Source: Cycas panzhihuaensis (Eukaryota; Cycadophyta). Taken from it: DNA of 64,000 nt. The stretch is from assembly GCA_023213395.1 (NCBI GenBank), contig CM041465.1, forward strand, positions 96,169,741 through 96,233,740, written 5' to 3'. Shown piece by piece: positions 21,996 to 34,639 of the stretch (within the stretch, counting starts at the first letter, position 1; each line of letters opens with the position of its first letter). Position numbers and translations under genes: made by a program. The notes beneath the pieces are model-generated. The model was not told the DNA's origin. It did no database searches and was given only the letters and a program-made list of their open reading frames with translations.

Positions 21996-24282
21996 ATTTC
22001 TATAGATAGAGTGAATTTTTTAAAATGTTTAGGTTTAAAAAATTAACCGAAAAATAATGTTTAAGGTTTTTCCTAAAGTTTTATAAGTGTCCTAGTCCCT
22101 AATGAGGCTTCTAGGCTCTAAGTCTAAGGGTCTCTAAGGGAAACCTTTAGTTGTTATCTTATCTAGTGGTGCCTGCCCATAAGTGGCATAATAAGAACCT
22201 AATATACTTGTACATAAGCTCTAGGTTTGATATACCTTAGTATGCAGGATGATAAAAAAGTTATTACACCTCCCCTAAATTGTTTCTCTACCTATGTTTG
22301 CCTAGCAACAGATCTAGTGGTGAAGGTTTTACAAACCAAGGTACTCACCATCTCCAAGTCTAGCCTTAAACTTTAAACTCCAAAAATAATAGGTTTTCCA
22401 TCTTAGCTTACCACCTAATACACCTTATAGCCAATAAAGTTCCTCATCCAATATAAGTAGGCTAATTGGCATGTGCATGGTAGTAACTTCAGGGGTCCTA
22501 ATCATTCCCCTTACAAGGCTAAAAAAAGTGTCATAAATTTGAGATATTATCTTAATTAATGTGAAAAAAAAAATTAGTTAGATATTCTCTTGCTTAATCT
22601 TACAAGTATTCCTTTTAAATAAGAAATGAAATGAAATAAAAGAAATCTTAAGTAAGATGAAATATCTTAATTGAAAGTATCATGCAATACTTCATATCAA
22701 GTCGCTATGAAAATAAAGTAAGATGATCAAGATATTTTCTTTTTAAATGAACCAAAAGAATGAATGCTAATATGAAATATAATATTTTCTGAATTGAGAT
22801 ACTCTTTATAAAAGTAAATAAGAAACTATATGCATTGGTCTAATGTGATGCAATGAATCAATAGAATCCTTAATATTTGAATGCTCTTTAACTTTAGAAT
22901 ATTTAAATAAACTTTAAAGTGAAAAATGATCAAAGGAACTTGTAACTATGCTCTTTTAAAGTTCTTTTCAAGCTAAAGAAAGAAAATACCTTTGATATAA
23001 GTAAGAAAGCTTCTTGACTAATATACCAAAGAATGTTGTAAGGAGTCTTTGTAAATTAAATGATAAGAATGTTTCTTTCTGAATTTATAAATAACTAGGT
23101 AAATCTTGAGATTCTAAGAAGATATAATACTTGAAATAATTAAATATACTCAAAAATTAGTCTATACTCGAATGAAAATGTAACAATAAGATAAACGATC
23201 AAAATAAGTAGTACCAATTTAACGTATTACTCCACATAGGCTTCTTGACCTTTAAGAAGATAAAATTGATGCTAAAGGCTATAAATCACTTGTAATCTTA
23301 TGAAAAAACTAACAAATATCTTTAAGAAACTAATTAGTAGTAAATAATACTCAAATAGAATTAATTTAGATGAAAAAATTACTCAAAAGTATTACAAAAT
23401 ATGCCTATTTAGGGCTAAACTAAAGCCTTAACTTGAGGAGATTTAAAGACATATAAAATAGTGTCAAAATAAGATGAAATTAATTCCAATACATAGATCT
23501 CTAAAAATACTTTTTGTCAGTTCTTGCAATTTGGGAAACAAAGCTATAACAGTCAAGTTATTGAAAAAATAGTGAACAAACCTCCTTTTGACAAGTGAAG
23601 TGAGTATTAAAAAGAATGTCAACTTTGACTAATTTAAATACCATTGAAACAGACTTAAATTAAACAAATGATGGTACCAAGTTGAAGAGCACTGAAATAC
23701 AAATCCAACTAGATTAGTTTTGTAGAAAATTACCATCTAGTAGAAAGTTATAATAAAAAGAGTGAGAGGTCCTCTTTATATATTAATGAAATGAAATTTT
23801 AGAAAGAAAATGCAATAGGCCATTTTAGTCAAAAGGAGTAGGGTCACATGGAACCTAATATGACCACCGACTATTACACAAAGGGGGATCTAGAATCGAA
23901 ATATTATAAAATTTACTTAAATCCTTTAAAAAATAAAGAAAATAAAAAAAGATTAATTTCTTTTTTAAATCTACCCATTTTGTGATAAATCCACGGTTAT
24001 ATGGATTCAAAGTGACTGTCGGTTAGGGTCAAAGGGTGGTTAATGTTAATCGAATAACTAAATTTCAAAGAAAGATTAAAACAAATTAAATGTATATTAA
24101 ACTGTAATAAAAAATAAGAATTATCAATTATATTAGTCATTATTCTAGTGCGACCTACACAGAGGAGTAAAACCAAATGAAAATCATTAAAAGATGATCA
24201 AAAACTATTCAATCCATAATCTACGGGAAGGACACCTCCAGTATATGGATCACCTAAATTAGATTGATCTAGAAAATAATGA

Positions 24283-24473
<191 letters not shown>

Positions 24474-24628
24474 AAAAGAAAAGAAAAAAGGGCAAACATA
24501 GAACAAACAAATAGTGAGAATAGGTGATCAGAAATTGATCAAAATGCATTGGAGTCTGATTGAAATTGATCCAAAGAGATTGGAATCTATCTACTAAGGG
24601 AACTAAAGATTCATCAATTAAAAAAACT

Positions 24629-24666
<38 letters not shown>

Positions 24667-24676
24667 GATATATATA
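24629..24676. repeat. TA microsatellite, imperfect
   Basis: TA repeats with a few interruptions (TATG, TAGA), 150 bp from the large TA tract. Confidence 0.9.
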
Positions 24677-25184
24677 ATTTGATAAAAGATGTTGAAAAAA
24701 AATAATGGGAATGTTGAATGATTCAGTGAGCTCAATCTCTCCATAGAGGGAATGGATTGAGATAAGACTTTAGGGGAAGTTGGATATCATCAATGGCAAG
24801 GCATTGGTCAAGTTTCATGCTAAACAATTTCTCATAGGCTGAGAATGGAGAAGCATAGCAGAGTGGTCCACAATACACTAGATGAGACTTAGAGAGGAAT
24901 TTCTCTAAGTAAGAGAGATGAAATTTCAAACGATCTTCACTGTTAAATAGAGGAATTAATCATGATCAGAATGAATGGTCATATGATACAGTTCTGATCA
25001 ATGTATAAGTTATAACAGTAAGATGAAAATCAAGTATATATTTTCTTCATAAATTAAATATGAATATAAATAAATCCTATATCATATTCAATAGTTTTAT
25101 AATGTTAATGTTTAATAAATCAAAAATATCATAGATGTACTAAGAATGCAGCCATAAATCTCATGAGTACCAATTGAACCAAGC

Positions 25185-25194
25185 TTTGATACCA
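25185..25194 (-). promoter_or_regulatory. Primer-binding site of COP-3
   Basis: The minus strand reads TGGTATCAAA, separated from the 5' LTR by two bases. Confidence 0.88.
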
Positions 25195-25196
25195 TA

Positions 25197-25561
25197 TATT
25201 GGCATCAAGGAGCAGAGTGGGAGGATTACAAGTGTCACATCATCTTTTCAAAGTTAATAATAATTCTAAATATTGAGTGGCAGTGTTAAAAAATACCAAG
25301 GAGGTATTCCCCACCTATAAATAGAATTTTGGGGAGGTGACAAGAACCTCAACCTAACTTTAGTTGAAAATTCAAATAAATATTAAAACATTAAATAGAT
25401 GAATAAAATAGCATACCTATAGTGGTTGTGGCAGCTCCATGTCAGCTGTAGGCAGTTGCTTGGTAGCATTAGGTGGCCTAAAGTAACTTTTGGAGGCTCA
25501 ATATGCCATTGAGGGACCTAAGGTAGTCACACATACTTCTAAATTTATCATTATCCTAACA
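25197..25561 (-). repeat. 5' LTR of COP-3
   Basis: 365 bp, starting (minus strand) TGTTAGGATAATG, the canonical TGTTAGG start. The outer flank AAAAC is the target copy. Confidence 0.92.
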
Positions 25562-26540
25562 AAAACTACCTTTACCACCTATGAGGGTATCTTTGTTTAT
25601 AAAGTGATGCCCTTCAAATTAAAGAATGATAAAGTTGTTTATCAAAGAACCATGGCATTTATTATTCATAACTTGAATGGCAATATTATTATCATATATT
25701 TAGATGATATTCTTGTACTCTCTCGATGATGACAAGATTATATTAAGGATTTAAGGATAATCTTTGAGAGATGCCATAAGTATCATCTATGTTTAAACCC
25801 CACCAAGTATATCTTTATAGTTTCTTATGGTAGGATGGTGTATAATATTATTTCTCATGATAGAATTAGAGTTGACCCTAATAAGGTAAAGGTAATTATT
25901 GAAATACCTTCTCCTTGAACACAAAAATAAGTCAAATCTTTCTTAGATAGAATTAGTTTTCTTAGATATTTTAATATTGATTTTGCTCCAAATGCCAAAC
26001 CTCTTATAAATCTTCTAAAGAAATAAGTTTCACTTGAATGGACTCCTTAGGCTCAAGAGTCCTTTGATAAGCTAAAGCAAGCATTGGTTTCCCCTCATGT
26101 TCTTACTCCTCTTATCATTAGAAAATCCTTTATTTTATATACCTCTTCTACTAAAGAGTCATTAGCTAGCATGTTAGCATAAGAAGATGATTTTGGAAAA
26201 GAGTGGGCTATTTACTTTATCAGTAAAACTTTAATTATAATGGATCTTCATTATCCTTCTACAAAGAAAGAGTTTTATTCTTTGGTCTTTGCTAATAAAA
26301 AGTTGCATTATTATCTCCTTAGCAACACTATCCTTCTTATTATTCAATCAGATCTAATTAGGTACCTTTTAACCAAGACAAATCTTATTGGATGATTAGG
26401 AAAATGGTCATTATTATTGGAAGAGTTTGATATCTAAATAGTTAATCAAAAGTCAAAGAAGGGAATGTTCATTGTTGAGATGATGGCAGATGCTTCTCTT
26501 CTAAATCATAATAATCAAGTCATTGATTATAGGTTTCCAA
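25562..26540 (+). pseudogene. pol: TAT-A RT C-terminal half and RNase H
   Basis: The open stretch reads TTFTTYEGIFVYKVMPFKLKNDKVVYQRTMAFIIHNLNGNIIIIYLDDILVLSR (to 25,729). It contains the RT active site YLDD, so the catalytic Asp pair is intact. Then come the connection (FLDRISFLRYFNIDFAPNAKPLINLLKK, about 25,940-26,025) and the RNase H with LIIRKSFILYTSSTKESLASMLA (about 26,110-26,180), FISKTLIIMDLHYPSTKKEFYSLVFANKKLHYYL (about 26,215-26,315) and IIQSDLI (about 26,340). This is the ordinary Ty3 RT-RNase H pair. Occasional stops are present. Confidence 0.9.
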
Positions 26541-27828
26541 ATAAGCATATCCTCCAGATCCAGGCTATCTCTTTAGAAGATCCTTAGTATGGAGAGATTG
26601 AGCCTTACTTACGAGATTAAACCCTTTCTTTTTCCTCCACATCGAAGAAGAGAAGAAGAATTTAAGTCGTTGCTTAACAATACCTTTTACTTGATGGTGT
26701 TCTTTATAAATGTTCTTTTGATGGGATTCTATTAAGATATCTTCTCCTAATTAAGCTCTTATCACCTTAATAGAATGTTATGGTGGAATATATATAGGTT
26801 ACTTTGGTAGTCAATCTACCAATCAACAAATCCTTCATATGGGATACTATTGGCCTTTATTATTTAAGGATGTAGATGCCTATGTTTCTCAATATAAGAA
26901 ATGTTAATCACATGTTATGTTAATTTATAAACCTACTTAAGAATAAAATATGTAGTGTCCCCTTGACCCTTTTCTCAATGGGGTTTAGATTTCATTGGAA
27001 AAATTTTTCATACATCATAGAATGGCCATAAATTTATCCTTACTACTACAAAATATTTTGTTAAATGGAGTGAAGTTATTCTATTAGTGTCAACCATAAG
27101 GAAGATTATTACTACCTTTATCTTTTAATATATTATTTATAGGTTCGGGGCTCCTAATGTTATCATTGCTAATAATGGCTCCTCATTTTATAATCCCTAT
27201 GCTAGTAAACTATGTGATAAATTTCATATTACATATAGGTTATCAACCCCATACTATCTGCAAGTAAATGACTAAGTAGAAGAGTTTAATAAAACTCTAG
27301 CTAAGATTTTAAGCAAGACTATAACAAACTCATACTATGATTAGCATACTTAATAATTTCTAGTATTATGGGCATAATAAACCTCTATTAGGAATGCTAC
27401 TAGTTTAACACCCTTTCCCTTATTATATGGCATTGAAGTGATCATTTCTCTTGAGGTTAAAATTCCTTCATTATGTATTTTATTAAAAGACTTTATTGAC
27501 AAAGAATTTCAAAGAGAAGCACATCTCTTGGAACTCAAAAAGGTGGATGAAACCTATTTAATAATATTACAGAATAATTTGGCTTTTAAAGCTAGAATTT
27601 AAGCTACCCATGATAAATAGCTTAGACCTAGGAAATTTTGTGTTCGTGATAAGCTGTTTAAGTTAGAATACCTCTATGATAAATAATAAAAAAAATTCCC
27701 AAAATGGACTAGACCTTATTTAATCATTAAGGATTTGAAAAGTAGTACTTATTGTATTTCCATATTAGAGGGCTTGGAGTTTAACAAGCCTATTAATTCC
27801 TAATTTATAAGGAAGTTTTATGCCTAAT
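26541..27828 (+). pseudogene. pol: TAT-A integrase
   Basis: The zinc-binding part lies around 26,770-26,910 (GYFGSQSTNQQILHMGYYWPLLFKDVDAYVSQYKKC, pieced across frames). The catalytic core reads QWGLDFIGKIFHTS (first Asp, about 26,975), NGHKFILTTTKYFVKWSE (about 27,022-27,075), FGAPNVIIANNGSSFYNP (about 27,145-27,200; second Asp changed to Asn) and Q-VND-stop-VEEFNKTLAKIL (third acidic residue, about 27,265-27,312). The C-terminal KWTRPYLIIKDLKSSTYCISILEG (about 27,705-27,775) corresponds to the GPY/F-type module. The frame ends at a natural-looking TAA at 27,826-27,828. Confidence 0.88.
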
Positions 27829-28855
27829 AATGACTCTCTCTCTCCAAAGAGGATAAACTATGACTCTAAAAATCATATTGTTTAATAAGCTAAAACTACA
27901 AGCAATTTTTCTTTAATCATTTCTTTGATCCTTTCAACCTCCTTTAGCTTTCACAAAATAATATTCTATCCACCATGTAAGACTATTATCCTTAGTATGG
28001 CATAGGCATTGGTTGCTAGAATCCTCTTCTTAGTGCTATTATCTTCTATCATTTTACTTGCTCTTCTCTTTTGAGTCCTAAACTCAAAGGATAACTTTAG
28101 CCCCCAACTTTATCTTTGATAGTTATTTATAAGATAAAATCTATTTAGTCAACTTTAGTTATTATACCAATTGTCTATTTGGCTTTATTTTTATTCATCA
28201 TCCTATATATTTTCTCTTTACTCATATACCACCTACTTTTCTCTTCTATTCATTATCCCTAGTTTTCTTTACCATACTCTTAAGATAAATACTTCTTTTG
28301 TCACCCTTCCTTCATGTTTGGAAACACTGTGATTTAGATTCCCTTTTTGTTCGTTGCAATTCAATATTTAAGGAATTTGGTTGTTTTCACTTTATCTTAG
28401 TTTCATTAAAAAGGAGTAATCCTTACTACAATGAGAAGGGTATTTCATAATTAGATAATGGTGGTAATCATTTCCTTATAAACATTGAAAAGTTAACTTT
28501 TTAAAAAAATAAAAAAAGAAAAAAAAAAGGAGTTAAGAAAAAAATGATGATAAAGTAAAAAAATAATAATATATGTTGTCGTTACCATCCTCTTACTATC
28601 CAGAGCAAGTTGTATATCCCCACCTATATTTCCTATAGGTTGGGTTCATTTAGGTGGGTCACTCAAGATCTTCAAATCCAACTGCTTCGTTCCATTATCG
28701 CTTTAGTTGTGATCAAAACTTATTTGGTATATTTTATATTTTATTATTATCATGGTTGTGATTTTATCTTTTTCTCCTTGTATTCAAAACCATTTTATTA
28801 TCATTCACTGCTAACTTCTCATAGATTGATTCTTACAACTTTCCTTCATCGATCA
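27829..28855 (+). other. Spacer between integrase and second RNase H of TAT-A
   Basis: AT-rich sequence with no recognisable domain. An 86-codon frame at 28,610-28,870 gives a hydrophobic product without recognisable motifs and is probably fortuitous. A/T tracts occur at 28,500-28,570. Confidence 0.55.
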
Positions 28856-29330
28856 CTCCATCTCCATTGAGTATATTTACTGATAAAGGTAGTAGAGGTA
28901 ACCCATGACCATATGCTACTACATAGGTGATATATGATCAAACTGAAACCCTTCTTTCATCTATTAGCCTATTTTTACCTAGAGCAACCAATAATGAAGC
29001 TAAGTATTTTGCTATTATATGTGCTTTATTTGAGATTTCCTAGTTTTATCATGGTCTTTTCACTATTTACTCTAATGCATAGGTCATTGTCTACCAGTTG
29101 GTTGGTGTCTATCTGATCTATTCTACATAACTCATTCTCTATCATCAAGCTTCATCATTCATATCCTTATTTTCTTTTATTACTAGCTAGCATATGCCAT
29201 GCTCTCTTAATACTGAAGTTCATACCTTAGTTTCTCTTATCTTGAATAGCTATCTTAGATAGATTTTATTCTATATTGGGCACACACCACTCTGAAATGA
29301 GTATGAACTACCATTCCATAAAGAGTATAA
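28856..29330 (+). pseudogene. TAT-A additional (archaeal-type) RNase H downstream of integrase
   Basis: One continuous frame from 28,861 reads SPLSIFTDKGSRGNP, a stop, then PYATT, a stop, VIYDQTETLLSSISLF, LPRATNNEAKYFAIICALFEIS, a stop, FYHGLFTIYSNA, a stop, and VIVYQLVGVYL (to about 29,115). This is the signature order of RNase HI: FTDGSSRGNPGP with the first Asp, NNEAEY with the catalytic Glu, then the SD-S/A-Q-VVxQ-x-G strand, where Asp is now Asn. Plant Tat elements are known to carry a second RNase H of this kind beside the ordinary retroelement one; its role is inferred to be strengthened hybrid degradation or primer removal. The ordinary RNase H lies at 26,110-26,345, so this is a true second copy. 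Confidence 0.82.
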
Positions 29331-30149
29331 AGTATGGGTCTAGAAAATAGGAGTATGAGCTTTGTAAAGGCCAAGCTAATAGACTTGAGATAGGATGAAA
29401 TGTTAGAAAAAATAGACTGACATGGGAATCATGGGCTAAGGAGGATCTTAGAAAGGGGCAAGTCCCTTAAAGCCTCTTATCCCTAGAAGGAGACAATAAG
29501 GAATCCTATGTACTTGGGAAACTTGTTATTTATCAAGTGAAGAACTTCATTTATTTTATAAGCATCATGTTTCTTCCTAAATGTATTATATAGATATGGA
29601 TTTTGATATGTGTTTGTATAATCTATCCTGAGTATGATGTGAATTTTATAAGTCTCTCTTCCAAGAAAGGCTTATATTATTCCATCTTATACTCCCATAA
29701 ACTTATTACCATTTGTTTTCTTTCAGATGGATTTAGTTTTATGAGAATAGAATTGATAAATATTTTCCATCTACTCCCTCTTGTTCTTTAATTTATTTTC
29801 TTACCTTCACTTTTTTTTTTTTTAAAGACCTATTTTACTCCATAATGAGTATAAACTACCATGTGCATACTAAAGAAGAAATAAAAAAATAAATAAACAA
29901 AAAAAAAACTTTTATTTTCTTTCATATTTAGTCATAGTGGTGAGCATATACATACATAAAGGGGAAGTTAAAAAAGGGGGGGGGAATGGGTTTAAAGTCA
30001 ATATTTCCTTCATATGTTCATGTACATAATGATCAAAACAATAATATGTAAACATGGTAAAAATGCATGGCCATCATAATATATAACTACCAACATATGG
30101 CTCAAAATACATCATCTAAGGATATAAAACATCTCATAGCTCCTATTAT
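29331..30149 (+). other. TAT-A region downstream of second RNase H, with A/G-rich tract
   Basis: Non-coding. A short direct repeat (atgagtataaactaccat-like) occurs at about 29,298 and 29,842. A purine tract of A and nine G residues at 29,969-29,986 looks like a polypurine tract and is followed by TGGG, so an LTR start here cannot be excluded. Confidence 0.45.
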
Positions 30150-31970
30150 AACTCCTCTTTATCTCCTCTCTATATAAAATATGTGCATCTCTATGATCCA
30201 TGGTGAGATCCTTCTTATCCTCCACCTAGTTCCACCTTGTCATTTTGACCCAGTGTATGTCCATATGTTGACTCTTTTCTAGGTGGAAGCTACCAACCCT
30301 ACATAGTGTCATACTCTTGGATGGAGTAACTCAACTACCTACAAGGACTAGGTTCATCCTCCTAAGATGATGCCTCTCATCCTTTACTACTTTGAGCTTA
30401 GTCTCTTATAGCCTTGGCTCCATCCTCATATCTTAGAACATGTCCTAAACTTATAATGCAAGACCAAAGTACTCAATTTAATCTCCTAGTAAGTCTCAAT
30501 TAATAACATTCCATGTTGGAGGCTCCTCAAACATATATGTATAAGGAAATATAAGGTCTATTATCCTTTATATCTCTAACAGGGTTAAGATCCTCTCACC
30601 TATTAATAAAAAACATTTCTAATCATGATCAGTCTCTTATTAAAGAAGAGAATAGATAATCAAAATATAACAATAACCAATGATATTTAATTTATAATAA
30701 TCGACATACCAATTGGTTGTGCTCCTCCTTCTAGCTAACCTCCTCTTGAGGGCTCTACTATCATCCCCTCTGTTAATTGTAAAGTTGCCTCCCCTTAAGG
30801 TTGTTAAGGAGGCTCTCCTCCTCTATCTTTGCCATCATCTCCCATCACTCCTTGGCCCTCTATTGAGCCCAAGTCCATGCTCCAGATAGAGCCTCTTCTA
30901 TTACCACTCGCTCCTTCCCTCTCCTAAACCACATCTCTCCCTCCTCTTCTACCTCCTCTAATCAATGGCTCTCCTCTCTTCCCTCTCCCTCCTCCACCTA
31001 TTGGATATTGAGTCACCTCTTATCTACCTCCTCGTCTACCTAGATGTTATCCAACCTCTCCTCATCCCTTGTTACTTCCTTAACCCCTCCCCCTCCCTCC
31101 AGCTATAACGGGAGCCTCCTTTATTGCTTCCCTCTTAGCTGCATCGACCTTATCATCACTCTATACTAGTAGCCCTTCATATGGATCTACTTCCAAGTGC
31201 CTCCCAGTCATCCTACTTAGTAAATAAGTATGAGTAGTCCTCACTACTATAGCCACTTGATTATGAATCTGGCACCTCATATGCCATTTGTTCATCCCTA
31301 GATCAATAATTATTAGCTCACCTAGTGCCCCTTCTAGTCTCATTAAAGGAATATAATCATACAAGTAACATATCAAAATAGAACTATAGGAAAAGCCTTC
31401 ACATCCTTGTCTCCTAATCCTAAATAACTAAAGGGTTATATTGTCCAAAATATACTACCCTCAGTTTATCCCCATCCCCTCCTTAGAGGCTTTGATCACT
31501 CCTGCCCACTAAGTTAAGACCCACATGAAATTTTAGGTTATCACAATCTAAAAAATGATGATTAAGGTAATTATTTTTCATAGAACTAGAATCCTCTCTG
31601 TTATCCTCATTGGCTTCATAGATACTTTGTGAGCTATGAATCAATCCACAAATCCTATTAAATATTAGTCATATGCCTCTTGAGACTCATCATCTAACAC
31701 TCAACTTAATCAAATCTCTCATTCATGCTAATTGACTTCTAATATCCTCCTAATATCTCTGAGAGTAATCTGGATATCTCTTATCCCTCGAACCCTAAAT
31801 ACATTCTCTTGAGGGAGCCAACAACTAATGAAATCATGTAAGATCTTATACTCCATCATGATCTAAATTGAACCACTTACCAGGGACAATCCATATCTAT
31901 GTAATTTGCCCCAATCATCCTCCTTTAAGTCACTTACTCACTCCCCAATTACTAGTCCTTCATTTTCTTG
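30150..31970 (-). pseudogene. Antisense reading region in the 3' part of TAT-A (plant-mobile-domain-like)
   Basis: Right to left, the minus strand reads HDFISCWLPQENVFRVRGIRDIQITLRDIRRILEV (about 31,845-31,740), LYDYIPLMRLEGALGELIIIDLGMNKWHMRCQIHNQVAIVVRTTHTYLLSRMTG (open, 31,376-31,200), then a Gly/Arg-rich tail (VIAGGRGRG, IGGGGRGKRGEPLIRGGRRGGRD, about 31,110-30,940), and further pieces to about 30,150. Plant Tat elements such as Grande carry an antisense gene between pol and the 3' LTR, and the W-x-P-x-x-NVFR...TL-D pattern resembles the plant mobile domain. That identification is tentative. Stops and shifts are frequent. Confidence 0.45.
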
Positions 31971-32738
31971 GGTATCTATCCTCTTAAGGATTATATCACA
32001 TAATATTCAACTAAGTTAGTCTCAAATTTTAATTCAAAAAATTTTCTTTCTTTTTTCAAAAACCTTTTCAAATTAAAAAATGTGAATTCGTAGTGAAAAA
32101 CATGATAACACCACCAAAAATATGATTTCTTAGTTAAATACATGATCTTCCAAATTTTTCAATTTGTAAAATTATATTTTTATTTCTAAAATTATATTTT
32201 GTATTATTATCATATTTTTCTTCTGTGTTACTATATTTTTCATCATAAAAATCTAATTTAAGAAAAAACCCTTCAAAGAAAAGCTTACTGGATATCTCGT
32301 TTCCTAATACATACTCCCAGAATCGACTCTCTAGAGTTGATATCATGCTGAAAAGGCCTCTCTATCATCTCCAATAGTCAAAAAATGGCTCTTGAAACCT
32401 CCATTTTCCAACTCTTGCTTGTAAAAATGAAATGAAAATCTTATCATTTTTTTATAAAAAGAGGCCATCTCTTTGCTTTTTTGCAAAATTTTTTCTTAGA
32501 CCCATTCAATCCTATTAATTTTATGTGACCTAATTTTAGTTATCTAAACTCTAAAGAGCTTCCTTTTCAACTTCAAATTTTATCATTTCATTCCATCAAT
32601 AAAGGTCTATTTTTCACCTTTGAAATAAACCTCTTTTATGATGATCCTTGTAGTTTTAAGTATAGCTCCAACATGTGTAACTATTTTTCAATCACCATAA
32701 TTTTTCAAAAATTCACTTGTTAAAGAGTTTAAACTATG
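31971..32738 (+). repeat. Putative start of the TAT-A 3' LTR (boundary uncertain)
   Basis: Non-coding AT-rich sequence. A stretch at 32,384 (tggctcttgaaacc) resembles the early LTR sequence of TAT-B (tggacttgagacac at 60,782), so the LTR may start about there. Its last bases (32,707-32,738) belong to a short tandem repeat that continues after the COP-4 insertion. Confidence 0.35.
32734..32738 (+). repeat. Target-site duplication of COP-4 (left copy)
   Basis: CTATG, repeated exactly at 36,558-36,562. Confidence 0.93.
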
Positions 32739-33037
32739 TATTAGAATTAGAAATGCAAAACCATACAAACTCCTAATGGTGAGTAAATGATAAACAATAA
32801 AGTACAAAAAGATGAAGTACGTACAACAATAAATACAATGTGTGGAGAATTGGCCAAAACTCAATTATGAATAATGAAGAGTACATACTTATAATACATG
32901 CTCACCACTAGTGAGAGAACTCCATTGGTCTACTTAAAGGTGGAACACATATCATGGTGGCCCACAACTCTAATATAAAATACAAGAAATGGAGAGAGTT
33001 TATATAAGGTTAATATAATTGGGTATTACATCTAACA
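32739..33037 (-). repeat. 3' LTR of COP-4
   Basis: Aligns end to end with 36,260-36,557. Shared phrases are gagtaaatgataaacaataa and tactcaccactagtgagag. Its outer terminus TATTAG is TGTTAG in the other copy. Confidence 0.92.
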
Positions 33038-33048
33038 TTCTCCTCTGT
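33038..33048 (-). promoter_or_regulatory. Polypurine tract of COP-4
   Basis: The minus strand reads cagaggagaa immediately before the 3' LTR. Confidence 0.75.
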
Positions 33049-34600
33049 AATAGTCAATTACATAAATATCATCACATCAGTGATAAGCTCAAGTCTTCAA
33101 AAGTCTGTTGGATCACAAATGTTGCTACAGAGAATAAGAAGCTATCAAAGTCCATATGAAGTAGAGTCCATCTACCAGAATGTATGGGTCCTCAACTATT
33201 GTAACCGGCAGTTGGGTAGGAACCCCCTTTGTATATGTGGATCAATCAGGACTTGGCAAGAGTAGTTGAATAAGATCCCACCCCTTGCTTATATGAGAGT
33301 GCAAGTAGAAAAATATATATAATGCACATGGGACATGAAAAGTAAAAGTAGATTTAAAAGTGTGTCCTACCTCTTGCTCAATAGGACTAGCATTTATCCA
33401 GCATCTAATATCCAAAAATACAATGGCACTATGGCCTCAAACATGCCACATGGGCTAAAAGATGCCTCATTAGGCTAACAACTTGCCACCATGGGAAAAA
33501 TAACCAGCATTAGAAGTTTTTACATGATTGAAAAAATGAGATGTGACTCAAGTGTGGTATATATAACTCTCTATCATAAATGAAGTACAATATGATCACA
33601 ATAGGTTCTTTAAGAGCCAAAAATAAGACCATGGTATATGTCATCCCCTCCATTTCAGTTATATTACATCAAGAAGCCTAAAAAATGTAATATGTATCTA
33701 AAGAAGCTAAGAAAAAATAAAGAAAAATGGGAACTTATAACTTTGAACTAAAAATTCTCCATGAAAATAGCCACAAAATATATCAAATGACCTACCAAAT
33801 TAAAGGTCATTCTATTACTAACCCAATGCAATAGACAAGACTAAAATCAGAGGCTTGTAACTTAGGAAATAAATAAAAAGGTGACAAGTACCCTAGAAAA
33901 TATAAAAATTAGACATTAAGCCCCTTTAGTTGATAGTGGCTAGTCACATAGCACCTTCATATGACCAAGGGCTGAGGCACAAGGGGGATAATAGACCCCA
34001 AAAACTATCCAATATAATTAAATGTGATTTTTTAGAAATAAAAATAATTATCTCTAGTGAGTAGAAATTTGACGTTTACCATAATATATGCCAAAAACAT
34101 ATTTTAATTAAATAAATTTGATCGAATGCCCTAAGCTGTTAAGGTTTCAAATTTATTCACCACAAAGACCTCATTTGTTGCCATCAATCTATTTTCCATT
34201 GATGCAAGGGGTTGATGTGGATGTTGCCAAGTAATGCAGGTGATTCATGGCATACAGGCTTGGGCTTATTCCTCTAAATGTTCTAAGGAAATTTGATTCT
34301 CTAGAGTCTCTAATGAATGTGATGGTGATAGCCAGAGCATGTTAGAATTTATTATAGAGCACCATAGAGGATGAGGTGGTTGTCATCAGAGCAAGTAGGT
34401 TTGCGAGCTATCATTGTCAAATCTTAGTGTCACAGGTCTATGATCTAAAACAAGAGGCAGAGCACCATAGAGATTGTAGAGTCATAGTTGATTTTGCAGG
34501 TCTGCCATAGATTGCAGTAGTGCCACCATAGATGAAGTTGCAGGTAATGGAAATAATATTACTCCAATAAATACAGTCGATTAAATGGTAATTCCACCAG
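33049..34600 (-). other. COP-4 interior, left part, non-coding
   Basis: No coding domain seen. Moderately repetitive phrases occur, such as catagaggatg, caccatagag and gcaccatagagattgtagag between 34,360 and 34,520, but I cannot assign them. Confidence 0.5.
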
Positions 34601-34639
34601 TTTAGTTCCCTCTTTTAATAATCTACAATAGATCATCCC

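Noticed and set aside
28610-28870. 86-codon hydrophobic frame before the second RNase H of TAT-A
   Set aside because: Wrong frame relative to the RNase H, no motif, and T-rich composition explains it.
29969-29990. Polypurine tract followed by TGGG as the start of the TAT-A 3' LTR
   Set aside because: It would put the antisense gene-like region inside an LTR of about 5.6 kb. In Tat elements such a gene normally lies before the LTR. Kept as an alternative, not as the main call.
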